Source: Capillidium heterosporum (taxonomy: Eukaryota; Entomophthoromycota; Entomophthoromycetes; Entomophthorales; Capillidiaceae). From it: a DNA stretch of 64,000 bases. Under the pieces are notes generated by a model. It saw only the letters and a list, made by a program, of their open reading frames with translations. It searched no databases and was not told the origin of the DNA. Position 1 is the first letter of the stretch. The number at the start of each line of letters is the position of its first letter. Of the stretch, positions 10,804-21,467 are shown one piece after another. Location: assembly GCA_016630905.1 (NCBI GenBank), contig WBMQ01000002.1, forward strand, positions 2,852,001 to 2,916,000, in the 5' to 3' direction. The position numbers and the translations under genes are program-made.

Positions 10804-10869
10804 AGGTTTCTTACGAAAAATGAATGTTCCAATGTTCAACACCCAACTTAGCCTAAGAGCTAAGTTGAC
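10804..10869 (-). repeat. Right terminal inverted repeat (66 bp)
   Basis: Reverse complement of 6602-6667 with a single mismatch. It ends ...AAGTTGAC and is followed at 10870 by ATGGAAT, the same 7-mer that precedes the left end. Confidence 0.9.
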
Positions 10870-10876
10870 ATGGAAT

Positions 10877-11010
10877 ATGGATCCAATTTAGGTAAAGAGA
10901 TACTCCATAATGGATTAAATAACGATACAATCTTTGTAAGTTTGTTGATTTTGAGTGTTATAAGTCACAACCATTACTTACATAGGCTAATGGATTAATT
11001 TTATGAACAA
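10877..11010 (+). pseudogene. Decayed F-box / leucine-rich gene, right part
   Basis: Directly after the right-hand 7-mer a frame reads GSNLGKEILHNGLNNDTIF, then SLLILSVISHNHYLHRLMD and a stop near 11002. It is leucine/asparagine-rich, like the left part of the broken F-box gene, and is taken as its continuation across the insertion. Confidence is limited because no second copy is available for comparison. Confidence 0.4.
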
Positions 11011-14000
11011 TCGCCTCATCTTTCTTACAAATACATACTGTACTTTTAACTTTTATGTGATATGTCTATTAATAATTTTTGCCATACTATCCTTGAATAA
11101 ACACAACATAATAACTCTCAGCCATGTAGGACTTACTACAACCTCTCATTTCTCCACCATGCCACTTCTATTCCCTCTACCCACTTTAGCTTTAAAATCT
11201 TTGAATGCCTGCTTAACGAATAAAAGCTATTCCACCAATCTACTTGACATTTTCTATATACTTTAGCATGAAATGTCCTGAAGATGAAGGCTAGAATATG
11301 TGATCAAGGTTACTAACTCGAAAATATTATTTAATATATATACAATCGTACCTGAAGTTCAAAACATGGTGCCTCTTGAAAACTTTCGATATATAACAAA
11401 TATAATAGATTTTATGTTGAAAAAATACTGATAACTAATAAGCGATATCGTGGTTAATCAATAAAGCCTTGGTCTCTGATTTTGCAACAATACCTTTAGA
11501 TTCGCATGCAGCTTTCAAATTAATGGTATAGTTAGAGAGCCGGATATTCAAACTATGTTAACATGTAGCTATCTATCTTATCAGCCAAAAAAATAATTAT
11601 ATTCCTTATTAGGAAACCTCTTCATACATTGCAATGTCTTCAATGTGCGCTGTACATGTGTTGTTAAGGTTTATTTATATCTAACTGTAATGGGTGGTGT
11701 ATAATATTTCAAAGAGAGTAAGGCGTATTATAGTCTTTTTATATATGTACTTATTAGTTACTGATAAAAAAGCTTACTTTGGCAAAAAATAAGACTTTAT
11801 AATTGAAGTATATTGCAACGATTGTATATAAAATAAATTTATTTGCTTTGTCAAAAAGGTATAGAATCGTTAACCAGACTAAATCGTAATAAACCATCGA
11901 CTTTGTAATTACTTAAAACTCACCAAATCCTTACTAATGCAAATTTCCAGCCTTCTAGCAAACTTTATATAATTTGATCTCTCTTTAATCCTCTTATATA
12001 GTTACAACAAATCCCTTCAACTTCTGTTTACCTTACTACCATCATCTACAAATTTTCACTTCAATTTAGCGATTATAATCCAGATCCCATATATACCCAA
12101 AAACTCAAAACTCAAAAACTCAAAAACTGAAACTTGAATTACATTATTTCCATAATAAAAGTCTGAATACAGGTATACAATAAAGATTTCAAGTTTTTCC
12201 AGTAGGTAGGTAATCTTTAGTGATGAATAGCTAACGATGCGTACGTCAACGTACTCGATCGGATGAATTTTTGGTATTTTGGGAAGTGGTTATATATTTA
12301 TTTAAGTCAAAATCAATGATATAAAGTTTATCTCGCTGGTAGTTGTTATGGTAAATATAGATGGTGCTGGTATTTATGTAAGTTGATTAGAACAAGAAGG
12401 TACACATCTTGAAATTTAAATAGTTGTCATAAGTATAGCTGTTGTAGCCTAGCATTAAGTTCTCTGGCTTGGGGTCAAGGTACAAGTAGCCTTTTCTGTG
12501 GATCTACTCAATGGTAGTTATCTACAGGTACGGTGAAGGTAAATGAATATGGGTATGAGTATACCAATGAATAAATATTACCAAAGTGCGTAACAAGTAG
12601 TTTATGGCAATTTTAAAGAACTTGTGCCTGGTAGGAGCTACTAGCTTGTCCAAAAATAAATTAACTTTTCAATGTCAAAGTAATGATAGTTAGAGCATTG
12701 ATAAACTCCATAGAACTTGAATATTCATGGAAACTCAAAATTTTGTAAATTTGTATTTCTCAAAGTAGGTAGTTGGTATGTTACTTAAAGCATTAGCCAT
12801 CATTCAAATTATGCTTTAAAGGTTTTACTAAGTTGGATTCGCTACTATTGACTATTTCGTATAGGATATTGATGTTGGAAGTTATTAAAGCGGATTTTAC
12901 CGTGAAACAGTTTCGTAGTCGGAATGGTAAAGTTATATATGTTCAAATGTCAGATGGAAAATTCAATGATATATAAGAAAACTTTACTTAACATTGTGGA
13001 AATTGGTGCCGAACTGTTGTGGCCAACCAGTTGGCTTTTCATCTTTATGGTCAGGTTCAACTTTGATATTGATCAAAATGGATTCATTTAAAGATGGATC
13101 CTAGTTGCTTGTTGTGTTTTTGCCGTAAGCTAAGGTTGATAGAACTTTATCGCTACTACTTTATAATTAAGAACAGCAACATATTTAGATGAATAGATAA
13201 ACATTACCTTATCCAATCAATACTTATTTTACTATGGCAATCACTAAACTTCTTTTTAACTTTTTTGAATGTTAATTTTAAACAAAAATAATATAAATTA
13301 CCTATCTTATCGTCCTGTTCCCAGCCAATGCTATTCTTGAATTTGTCGTCTCATTCTATCTCCATACCGATACTAGTATCACTTATCTACCCTGTATTTG
13401 CACTTTCGACATGGAATTGAGTTACATCTCGCTTATTGACCTTCCTATTTCACTCAACATCTTCATAGCCATTGAGTTTATTTTGCTTCATACTTATGTT
13501 CTCTTTAATATTTTGAAACTCAATGATGGTGTTTATAAATTGGTATTGAGGAAATTTACTATGCTGGATGACGTCTTATCCCTTAACACCACTTCTAACT
13601 AGAAATGTTCTAGGTTCTGAAATGAACTTTGATGATAATTTGAAAAATAAATTGCACAAATATAGGGTTAAACATGGCATATTTATAAAGGTAATCAAAT
13701 TGAGTCCAAAAACCAAAGAGCATGGTTTCTAGAAATTATGTATCCATCACTTTAACTTTAAAGGGCTCACCGCTCCGATCTAAAACATCATGCCTAGCAA
13801 AATTCTATTTTTGGACGAGCTGCCCATCTAAAAGTTTCATGGTATGGCTTGGAATCTACGATACTAGTCCGAAACTTCATCCAGAATTTTACTTATAAAA
13901 TTGATATAGTTGCCTACTGTTCCTAGAATGATAGGCTATTTATTTCTTTAAGCCTAAAATTCTGAATTATTTATGCTTGATAGAGAATCTGGTACTGTAG

Positions 14001-14591
14001 ATTTCAACCCGTATTCAATACTGCTTAGTTTTTCTAAACCAAGTAGTACCTGAGCTGGGGGTGCAGTAGAAAATAGTGTCTTACACCTATCCCTTGAAGA
14101 AGATTTCCGAAACCTAGCTTTATGCCTCCTACTAAAGTTTTAGTTTTATATTGATACCCTTCAAATTTTGTCTCAAGGGCACACTTCCTTATTCGTCTCC
14201 TTTATCCCTAAGGTTTGTAGATCAAATTTGTATTGAGAATAGGTGTCAAATTTTGGAGTGTGTGAAATGGGTTTTAGTCGTTGAGGTGATGTGGCAAAAT
14301 GTTGCAAAAGTTTAATTTTGGTAGCCAAATTGATGTTAAAAAATACCAAAGCAAGAGTTACAAATTTTGTAAAGACGAAATTTTTATATACGAAATAAAT
14401 ATACATATGAAGAGGGGAGATTGATATATAGTTTAGAGCAACTCATGTATGGGTAGTATTTTTAGACCAAGGATTTACGTTCCTCCAGCAGATTCTTCAA
14501 AGGAGGCAACGTGGGAAAGGAGGTCGAGTTGTTGATATTGTTCATGGAGGGGTGATTCAATATGTCGGTGATCTTACCAGTCCTCGAACTT
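11011..14591. other. Gene-poor interval with coding relics
   Basis: No complete gene recognised. At 13292-13602 (+) a frame of about 100 codons without an early Met reads as a hydrophobic protein (DLPISLNIFIAIEFILLH). Around 12850-13130 the - strand has short protein-like pieces (SILINIKVEPDHKDEKPTGW). Both look like decayed gene fragments. A TCAAAAACTC mini-tandem lies near 12105-12130. The remainder is AT-rich and featureless. Confidence 0.35.
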
Positions 14592-15446
14592 TCATCGACT
14601 GGGTAGTTTCAAATCAATGAAGTTGAGTTCTGGCTTGTGCATGTACAGGTCGTAGTCCCAACTTCCATTTACACTGTTATTTAGGTTGGGAGGACTTAGT
14701 CTAGGGGTTTGGATGGCCGACTGCGTGAAGGAGTCGGTGTCATGGGATTGTTCCTGGAAGAAAGCGAGATCGGGAATCCAGTTCATGTTCTCGGGGTTGG
14801 AGTAGTGCATGGAGAACAATGTGGCTCCCAGCTGGTGCCGGTAGTCTTGGTTGTACAAATTGGGTACCATATGTATGAACTCGGGGTTGTTGAAGTTGAC
14901 TTGGTTGTTGACTTGGCCCTGTGGTGGCGTAGAGAAGACGCTCATGGGTGGTGAGTTGTTGAGGTTCTCGACGGGCTCCAAGTTCTCGTTGGATTTGCTG
15001 GGCCACACCTGGATGGAGTTGTAGTGGTGGTTGATGGGATAGTTGGAGGGCATGGTGGGGGTGACGTAGGGTAGGTAGCAGTTTTGCTGTTGATCGTTGA
15101 GCGAAGCTTCGTACTGCTGCATACGTTTTATGTGAATTCTAGAGTGTCTAGTCAACTCGTCAGACCTGGAGAATCGTTTTTCACAGGTAGGGTACTTGCA
15201 CTGGTAAGGTTTCTCACCAGTGTGGGTACGAATATGTCTAGTTTGGTGCTCTAATCGGTGGAAAGCCTTCTCACAGTAGGGGCACTGGAAGGGACGATCC
15301 CCACCCGACTTTGATGTTCGGTTAGAGGCACTGCGCTTAGTTGGTTTGGGTTCGTTAGTCGTAGTGCTAGCGATGCTGGATTGCATCCCACTACTCATGT
15401 TGCTTGGGACAAGCATCTGATGGTTGGTCATTAACGAGGAGTTCAT
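14592..15446 (-). CDS. Mig1/CreA-type C2H2 zinc-finger transcription repressor
   Basis: An intronless gene of 284 residues. Two adjacent C2H2 fingers (about residues 51-110) match the carbon-catabolite repressor family almost perfectly: [19 protein letters not shown] joins the fingers and [18 protein letters not shown] closes the second. These fingers bind GC-box sites of the SYGGGG type. Before the fingers lies a Ser/Thr/Lys-rich stretch that may serve as a nuclear signal ([10 protein letters not shown]). After them comes a long Asn/Gln/Pro-rich tail without known domains. In other fungi this family represses genes for alternative carbon sources in the presence of glucose, and localisation is controlled by Snf1-type kinase. 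The protein is short for the family (Mig1 about 500, CreA about 420), the loss being in the tail. Mig2/Mig3-like assignment is also possible. Confidence 0.92.
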   Translation of the reverse strand: MNSSLMTNHQMLVPSNMSSGMQSSIASTTTNEPKPTKRSASNRTSKSGGDRPFQCPYCEKAFHRLEHQTRHIRTHTGEKPYQCKYPTCEKRFSRSDELTRHSRIHIKRMQQYEASLNDQQQNCYLPYVTPTMPSNYPINHHYNSIQVWPSKSNENLEPVENLNNSPPMSVFSTPPQGQVNNQVNFNNPEFIHMVPNLYNQDYRHQLGATLFSMHYSNPENMNWIPDLAFFQEQSHDTDSFTQSAIQTPRLSPPNLNNSVNGSWDYDLYMHKPELNFIDLKLPSR

Positions 15447-15581
15447 TATGTTCCAGGTGATTAGTAGGTGGATTATTAAGGTATAGATTAGTATCTGGAT
15501 AACTGCAAATATTAATGTCTGTAGAAACTACTGTGTATCTGATATTAATTTAAGTATTGGTTTAATATCAAAAGCTGGGAA

Positions 15582-15598
15582 GCGGGGTGCCTTTTATA
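15582..15598 (-). promoter_or_regulatory. TATA box and SYGGGG-type site before the Mig1/CreA-like gene
   Basis: On the - strand TATAAAAG (15598-15591) lies about 145 bp before the ATG. GCGGGG (15582-15587 on +), the core bound by Mig1/CreA fingers, sits right beside it. Autoregulation is a reasonable inference but is unproven. Confidence 0.45.
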
Positions 15599-17361
15599 CT
15601 CTCCAGGTATTCTAACTCCAACTATTAGTTTAAATAGTTTGGGGAGACAATTAGTGAGTACGTAATTGGAAAGCCAAAGGCAGCTGTGATTTGTTTAAAG
15701 CGTTGAATTCGAGGTGTAATTTGGAAAGTCGATGTAATTTCGATGTGTATAAAATTGCTTACACTTATTGGGAATTTAGCCGTATGTTTATCAGAATCTC
15801 AAACCTATAGAATATTTTCAAGGTAGGCCAAAAGCTATTAACTTCAAATATAGGTTGGGTAGGGGACGGGCTGTTTAAGGAAATGCTAAATAAGGGTTTT
15901 GCCCAATGGTAGGCATTGCATAGCTTCCAACAATTATCTCATTGGGCAGTTAAAATTCCCCTTAATACCAGCTTCTGAAAAGGAAAGAGGGAAGCGCAAG
16001 CTCCAGCCCAACTAGGTAACCCAATCTACAACCCCATCCCCTTACCTCCTTCCCCTAACTGTAAAGGCCTAATTAGGAGACAGGAGTGCAATTTTAAAAG
16101 CACATCGACTACTTTGGTTATTATTTAAATTAAAAGTTATTACGATGACCGAATCATTTAGATGTATATCATAGGGATAAGCACTTATTTGTTTCTTCCA
16201 CCTACTGTAAATTGGCCAATATTTTTGATAAGCCTTGTGCATTTAGATTGGATGTCAGTAGCCCAAATCGGGCAACCAGGCTCCTGGTACTTACCGAGCT
16301 TGGAAATTGGTGTTTAAGACCTTGCCTATCACCTCTGCATTTACTAAATGACATTATCGGTTCTAGAGAGCATGCCATCTGAACCCTGAACTTGGATTCA
16401 AATTTCAACACACCTAAAAACATCTAGATCAGATTTATATTGGCACTTTTTACCAATTTGTCATCCTTTTGTCCGTGTAGTATTTATTGCAAGGCGCTGT
16501 TCAACTCGATCGAGGTATGCATCAAAAAGCAGTTAGAGTCTTTATAACTCGATGGGAAATTTCATTTCAACTTTTGACCCTTAAGCCTGTACTGTATGAG
16601 CTGCTGATAACAAAGTAGGTCGTAGAACTAGGTCGACAGTCTACCAAGTAAACCAATAGCTAGACATGGCTTCTAAACTTGCACATAATAAGATAATGGC
16701 AAAAAGGATCCTGATCTCGAAGAATACAAACTTCCCAACTTTTAATTTAGATGTTTCGCATCTATCGCTTGCAAAACTTGTTAGCTCCAAATGAAAAAGG
16801 AGTCGCACTAATCACATGAAGCTACTGAAATTTAGAACCAGCAGTCACAAATGTTGTGGTTTAGGGTAAACGTAAATACTAAGCATCTTGGCTTCAGCCT
16901 TGATTAAAAATATGTCAGATACTTTTGAAATTTTGTAACATCAAAAGGTATTGAGTCATGGTTAAAGAGTTGACGTGTATAGGCTTTAATTTCATTTATA
17001 ATCAAGAGATGGGTATTGGGCACTTGGCTTGTGGAGGACGAAAGTCCGATGCTGTCGCCTTCAAGGATCCGAAAAAATGAAATAAATATTACTAATGCAA
17101 TATAGATATGCAAAAGCAGATTAAAAAAATCGGCTCTTACTAAATATATTTTTAAGGTGAACATCAAATATAACTCTCAATATTAAATGCCTCAAGTTAA
17201 TACCGCTTTATATACTAGCAAATATTACATCCAGATATTGAAATAGCTTAGTCTAATGATCTCGATCCAACTATCAACCCATTGAAGGATACTGGTGGTC
17301 CAGAATTGTGACAAGCTAAAACATATTGTATATTATATAAAGCGCCAGTAAAGGTATATTT
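15599..17361. other. Intergenic
   Basis: Upstream region of the Mig1/CreA-like gene followed by AT-rich sequence. Short frames exist on both strands, but none shows a motif, splice pattern or family likeness that I can support. Confidence 0.5.
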
Positions 17362-17625
17362 TTACTAGGTGTATACTTTTTCAAACTAGTCTATCAAGGC
17401 CCTGTTGAAATGTTGGATGAAGCTGACCGAAATTCGTATCCACCAAAAGCAATCTTCGAAGTTTCGGGTAAACCAAATGTAAAATTATATGAGATGGTAG
17501 TTGATAGAAGAATCTGTATAAACTCCACAACCCCTTTTCATTTTTCGATACACGTGCACCTACCTAAATATCCTAACTTGATAAGGTCATTATCTACTTC
17601 ACAGTTCAAGCAGGCTTTTTCCTAA
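17362..17625 (+). pseudogene. Coding relic of unknown family
   Basis: A protein-like frame without an early Met reads through LDEADRNSYPPKAIFEVSG and TTPFHFSIHVHLPKYPNL to a stop at 17623-17625. The alternating hydrophobic pattern suggests beta strands. It resembles in style the relics near 25.1, 42.0 and 54.7 kb. No start, promoter or partner exon was found, so it is probably a decayed gene piece. Confidence 0.3.
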
Positions 17626-19173
17626 CCTATAAGTTCGGATCTTTGTTATCCATAATCCATACATATCTATAGGAAGGCCTTCAAGCAGGATGGAAAACAG
17701 CGCCAATGGTGAAGGGATGTCGACTAAACTAGTGGAAAAGAGTTGTTTTAACAAAGTTGGCTTTATTCAAAATACAACTTCCTTTGGCGTGATCTTGATG
17801 CTCAACCGAATTTGATAGATGTACATCTTTAAATATCCCACTGAACTTCAAAAGTGAAAAAGCTTCTTTTGCTGTCTAGATGTAAACGCAAACAATTTGA
17901 CATTGACAGCATCTTTAATTAGCTATATGGTTTTGGTTTATCAAGTCCTATTTATTTATAGATTTGAAACGTCCACCAAACCTTGGAAGCTTTGAGCTGT
18001 GAAAGTCGGAAAAAATTCCCAGCCAATGTTTTACTTTTTCGGAAATGTAAACTTGAGAAGCAGAATTTAAATCCAAATAGCTACTCCCTCTTTATACTTT
18101 AATATCTGATAAATAGATACCTTCCCCATATTTAAAAAATCTACAAGGATAATGAATAGGATTTATGATTAGGAATATTGGTATCATCTTTAAAGAGATG
18201 AAGTATCTTCGTTGGAAGATGGAAATTAAAACCAAGATGGCGATTTTGGAGGTACATTACCTTCACCAACATAAATTTTAATATATTTATCAACATCTAA
18301 AAACTCTGATATATGTAAAATATTACTTAGGGTAGTAATATCTTGACTTGGCATCAAAATATAGTACCATAAGCTTATCAATATAGCTTATATGTAAATT
18401 ATTCGGACTGCTGAACCCAGGCTATATTTCACCTATCTATTAAAGGCTCTCACTAATTTAAGCTTGAATTCCATATCATTAGGCTTAGCGACTGTTGGTC
18501 AGATTGCACCTCTCTACTTAAATAATATATTAATTGGATACTAAGCCATCATTATTGTCAGGTAACAAGTAGAAGGGTTTGAAAAGTAAAAGTTTCAAAT
18601 CGGTTTATAGAATTAATTTTAGCTGCTGCAAATCTATAGGTAGCCTAGCTTTATACTGTATAACTAATTTTCTGTGAAATGTAGAGGTTTAATCTTTAAC
18701 CTAGAATCTATCAAATATGTGCCATCATTAATATGTAGAAAAGATAGACTGAGTTACAATCCCATATACTGGATATAGAGATAATATTTCACCTACTGCT
18801 CTATATACTTTAACTAACAATATAAAATTCCCTTGCCCGGCTTATTCTCAAGGCTTGAAAAAAACCTCTACAGAAATTACTACATCATACAAATAGTTGT
18901 AGTAAAGGTTAAGATCTTTGATTCGAAACATTGAATTTTAACCAGTAATAAAAGTAGCCTACTCAAGTTGAATAAAGATGAGGCTGGTAAGAAGTCGAAA
19001 AAAGGCTGCCTAAACTCATTAGATACATCATTTATAAAGATATTATATATAGAAAAGAAGCTAATAATAGTATCCTAATATAGCACACTGGATTTGAGAA
19101 AATATAGCTTATTATATTGCTTAGAAAAGTGTGACAAATTGTAAAAATATACACTCTCTTCAATCCAATCTAT
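17626..19173. other. Intergenic, AT-rich
   Basis: No gene, RNA or repeat that I can support. Confidence 0.5.
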
Positions 19174-20068
19174 CTATTTATTAAAGTCGTGGATAAACTT
19201 GTTGATTTGGAACACCACCTCCCTACCCTCGTACACATACTTGGCCGGCATATCGATCCAAAACTTGGTTCTGTTGAACTTGGGCATCTCCAAATATTTA
19301 GTTTCCATCTCAATGGTGGTATTTCGCCGTCTTAAAAGCTTTGGGTTGATACGCCAGGTGACGTGCGGCAACTTTCCCATAACGAGTTGCTGCAATTTAA
19401 GGGTGGTAAAGACGTCCTTACCTAATAGAGAGGTGGTGACGAAGGTCAAATTGGTATCAGGTGTCATGACAGCTTTGTTTGAGGTTGAGTCGTCGACGTT
19501 GAAGTTAATTTTGATTTTAGGATTGGTGTTGGTATGGAGGTAGAGTTTAGTTACATAAGGTGAACAGAACCAGTGCATGAAGCCGGTAGAAGTTAGGCTG
19601 CCTACGAGAGCTAATAATTTAAAAAATTATTAGCTAGGGTAAATTATAGCATGGTGACAATATGAAGTATATATTAAAGATAGTCAAGAAAAGTTCCAAA
19701 AAATTACCTAAGCTTGCCAATCCGACACTAAACCCATCTACTACGAACCATCCCATAGTCTGACTTAGGTAGAAAGTAGGTAGAGCAACTGCTCCCAGCA
19801 CCGAAGTAGCTACCGAAAACTTCTTTAAGAGTTGAATGGGACGACCATTGGGTGCTGCAAATATAAGTTTCTTTTCATCTTTACTCCTAACTTTACTGAT
19901 ATTCGAGCTGTCAGTCGTACTAAGTCGGATACTTTGAATCAAGAAGTTAGGTTTGGTAGATTGGAATAGCGTCCTTCGCGTTCCTAGTCGATGGAGTTGG
20001 AGCATGTTTGGGAAATGAGTTGCAATTGAATCAACAAACTTTTTTGCAGGTTTGAAGAGTGACATCAC
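19174..20068 (-). CDS. TMEM70-like mitochondrial inner-membrane protein
   Basis: Two exons (20068-19708 and 19610-19174; intron 19611-19707, GT-AG) give 265 residues. The N-terminus is basic and hydroxylated with few acids, as in a mitochondrial presequence (LHRLGTRRTLFQSTKPNF). Two hydrophobic hairpin helices follow: FSVATSVLGAVALPTFYL and, formed exactly across the splice, GLASLALVGSLTSTGF. After them come HWFCSPYVTKLYL and a beta-rich soluble domain containing DVFTTLKLQQL, the layout of the TMEM70/TMEM186/TMEM223 group. TMEM70 helps assemble the ATP synthase c-ring in animals; whether a fungal relative does the same is not certain. Family assignment rests on topology and the VFTT and (S/T)P.V..L motifs. 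Confidence 0.7.
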
Positions 20069-21467
20069 TCATCTTTAAAGCAAATGACTTTGAGATTGAG
20101 AAGGGTTCTATTTGATAGGAATTTTCAAATACCAAATTTAGTAGGCTTAATGGATTTTATCAAATAGGACTTGGAATTTAATAGTTGAAGGAGAAAAGGA
20201 TATACTGTTGTGAAGCTTTGGCTTTTAGCATCGATCGACATATGATACAACTTTAAAAAATTAGGTTCAGCTTCAACTTAAAGTAGGATTACTACTACCA
20301 ACTTCTTTAGTTCAAAATTCAAAGCAGGCCATGAGTATGAAATTGAATTGTACTGGCAAGTTTAGATAACCTTTTTAGTCTATTTTTTGAATAGATAGAA
20401 TTTACAGTTGGTTTACTTTTAGAATCTTTATGTACTAAACACTTTATTGTCATTTCGACTATAATTAATCTAAATATACTAAATATATTTTTCATTATTT
20501 CTTTTAGGTAGTTGGACAGGCAAGCTTTATATTCTAATTTAGCATTTTATTACTGAATTAATATTCATACCGACGCCTCAAACTACAGCAAATTAGTTAA
20601 CATTCATGATACTTGTTATATAGCTTTTATTACTACCTCTTGTCAAGTAAATTTAATTGAGTTTCTATCAAGTTGCACAGACTAACTACTTGAAATTTTC
20701 ATCTTTACCCAATATACCCACTCTAGACTTTTAAGCCAACATTTACACTTACTAAGATGCTAGCAATATTCCAGTCCAACCTAAACCAGTTTTGGACTCC
20801 ATTTTTCCAATAGCAGCTATTAAGAGATAAGGGCTCATAATTCATAAATTTATCTACCGTTTTGTAAAGGTAAAAACTCAACCACTTACTACTTTCCAGC
20901 TTATTGTTCTATATACTTTTTATATAAATCAGTAGTTTCAAGCAAGGATTTTTTGCAAATCATCTTTTTACTATTTTCCATACTTTGTAGACCGATATCG
21001 TTTAACTCCCTACTTCCCTTTTTTGGCTTGAATAACCTTTTACCATCCAAAAACTATGAGTTCAAAAGCTTGTTCTAAGTAAAGGCTAACTTCCTCATAG
21101 AGAGTTGGGCTCCCCTAGGATAAACTTTCCTCTAGCCCAAAAATTCTTATTGAGGGGAACCTGTAACCTAACTTTTACAGTTAAATTGGATGACCATATA
21201 AAACTTTTGTTAGGGATTTGGTAATTTGAGAAGGGATGTTCGAGAGTTAAGTTCACTGACATCTTCCACAAGATAAAAAAATGTCGGTAAGGGTAGTACT
21301 AGTTATACCTAGGGATAGTCAATAATTTCCAATAGAATACTAGTGATATTTAGCTAAGTTTATCAAAGTAATCGTAGTTGATGAAGCTGAAAATAGGTAT
21401 ATGAAATCGTATATATAAGCACTCAAATAAACGCCTGTATCCAAACAAAAAACAAAAAAATTTAATC
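20069..21467. other. Intergenic
   Basis: Promoter side of the TMEM70-like gene on the left and the 3' side of ILV3 on the right. AT-rich, with no supported feature. Confidence 0.5.

Larger units (their letters stand above)
6602..10869. mobile_element. 4.27-kb terminal-inverted-repeat element of unrecognised superfamily
   Basis: The two ends are 66-bp inverted repeats (6602-6667 and 10804-10869) differing at one base. They begin GTCAACTTAG and contain a small internal palindrome (AACTTAG...CTAAGTT). The 7-mer ATGGAAT directly abuts both ends (6595-6601 and 10870-10876), as expected for a target-site duplication. Between the ends lie the tandem left-end array, a T-poor purine-rich leader with a TATA box, an intact 480-codon ORF, and a 420-bp tail. 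The body is visibly more GC-rich than the AT-rich DNA around it, which suggests foreign origin. No DDE, tyrosine-recombinase, helicase or reverse-transcriptase motif was recognised, so the family is open. A 7-bp duplication is not typical of Tc1/mariner (TA), piggyBac (TTAA) or hAT (8 bp). The near-identical ends and open ORF argue for a young insertion. Confidence 0.8.

Noticed and set aside
11003-11266. 87-codon + frame after the element
   Set aside because: Compositionally like AT-rich non-coding DNA and not in the frame that continues the F-box relic.
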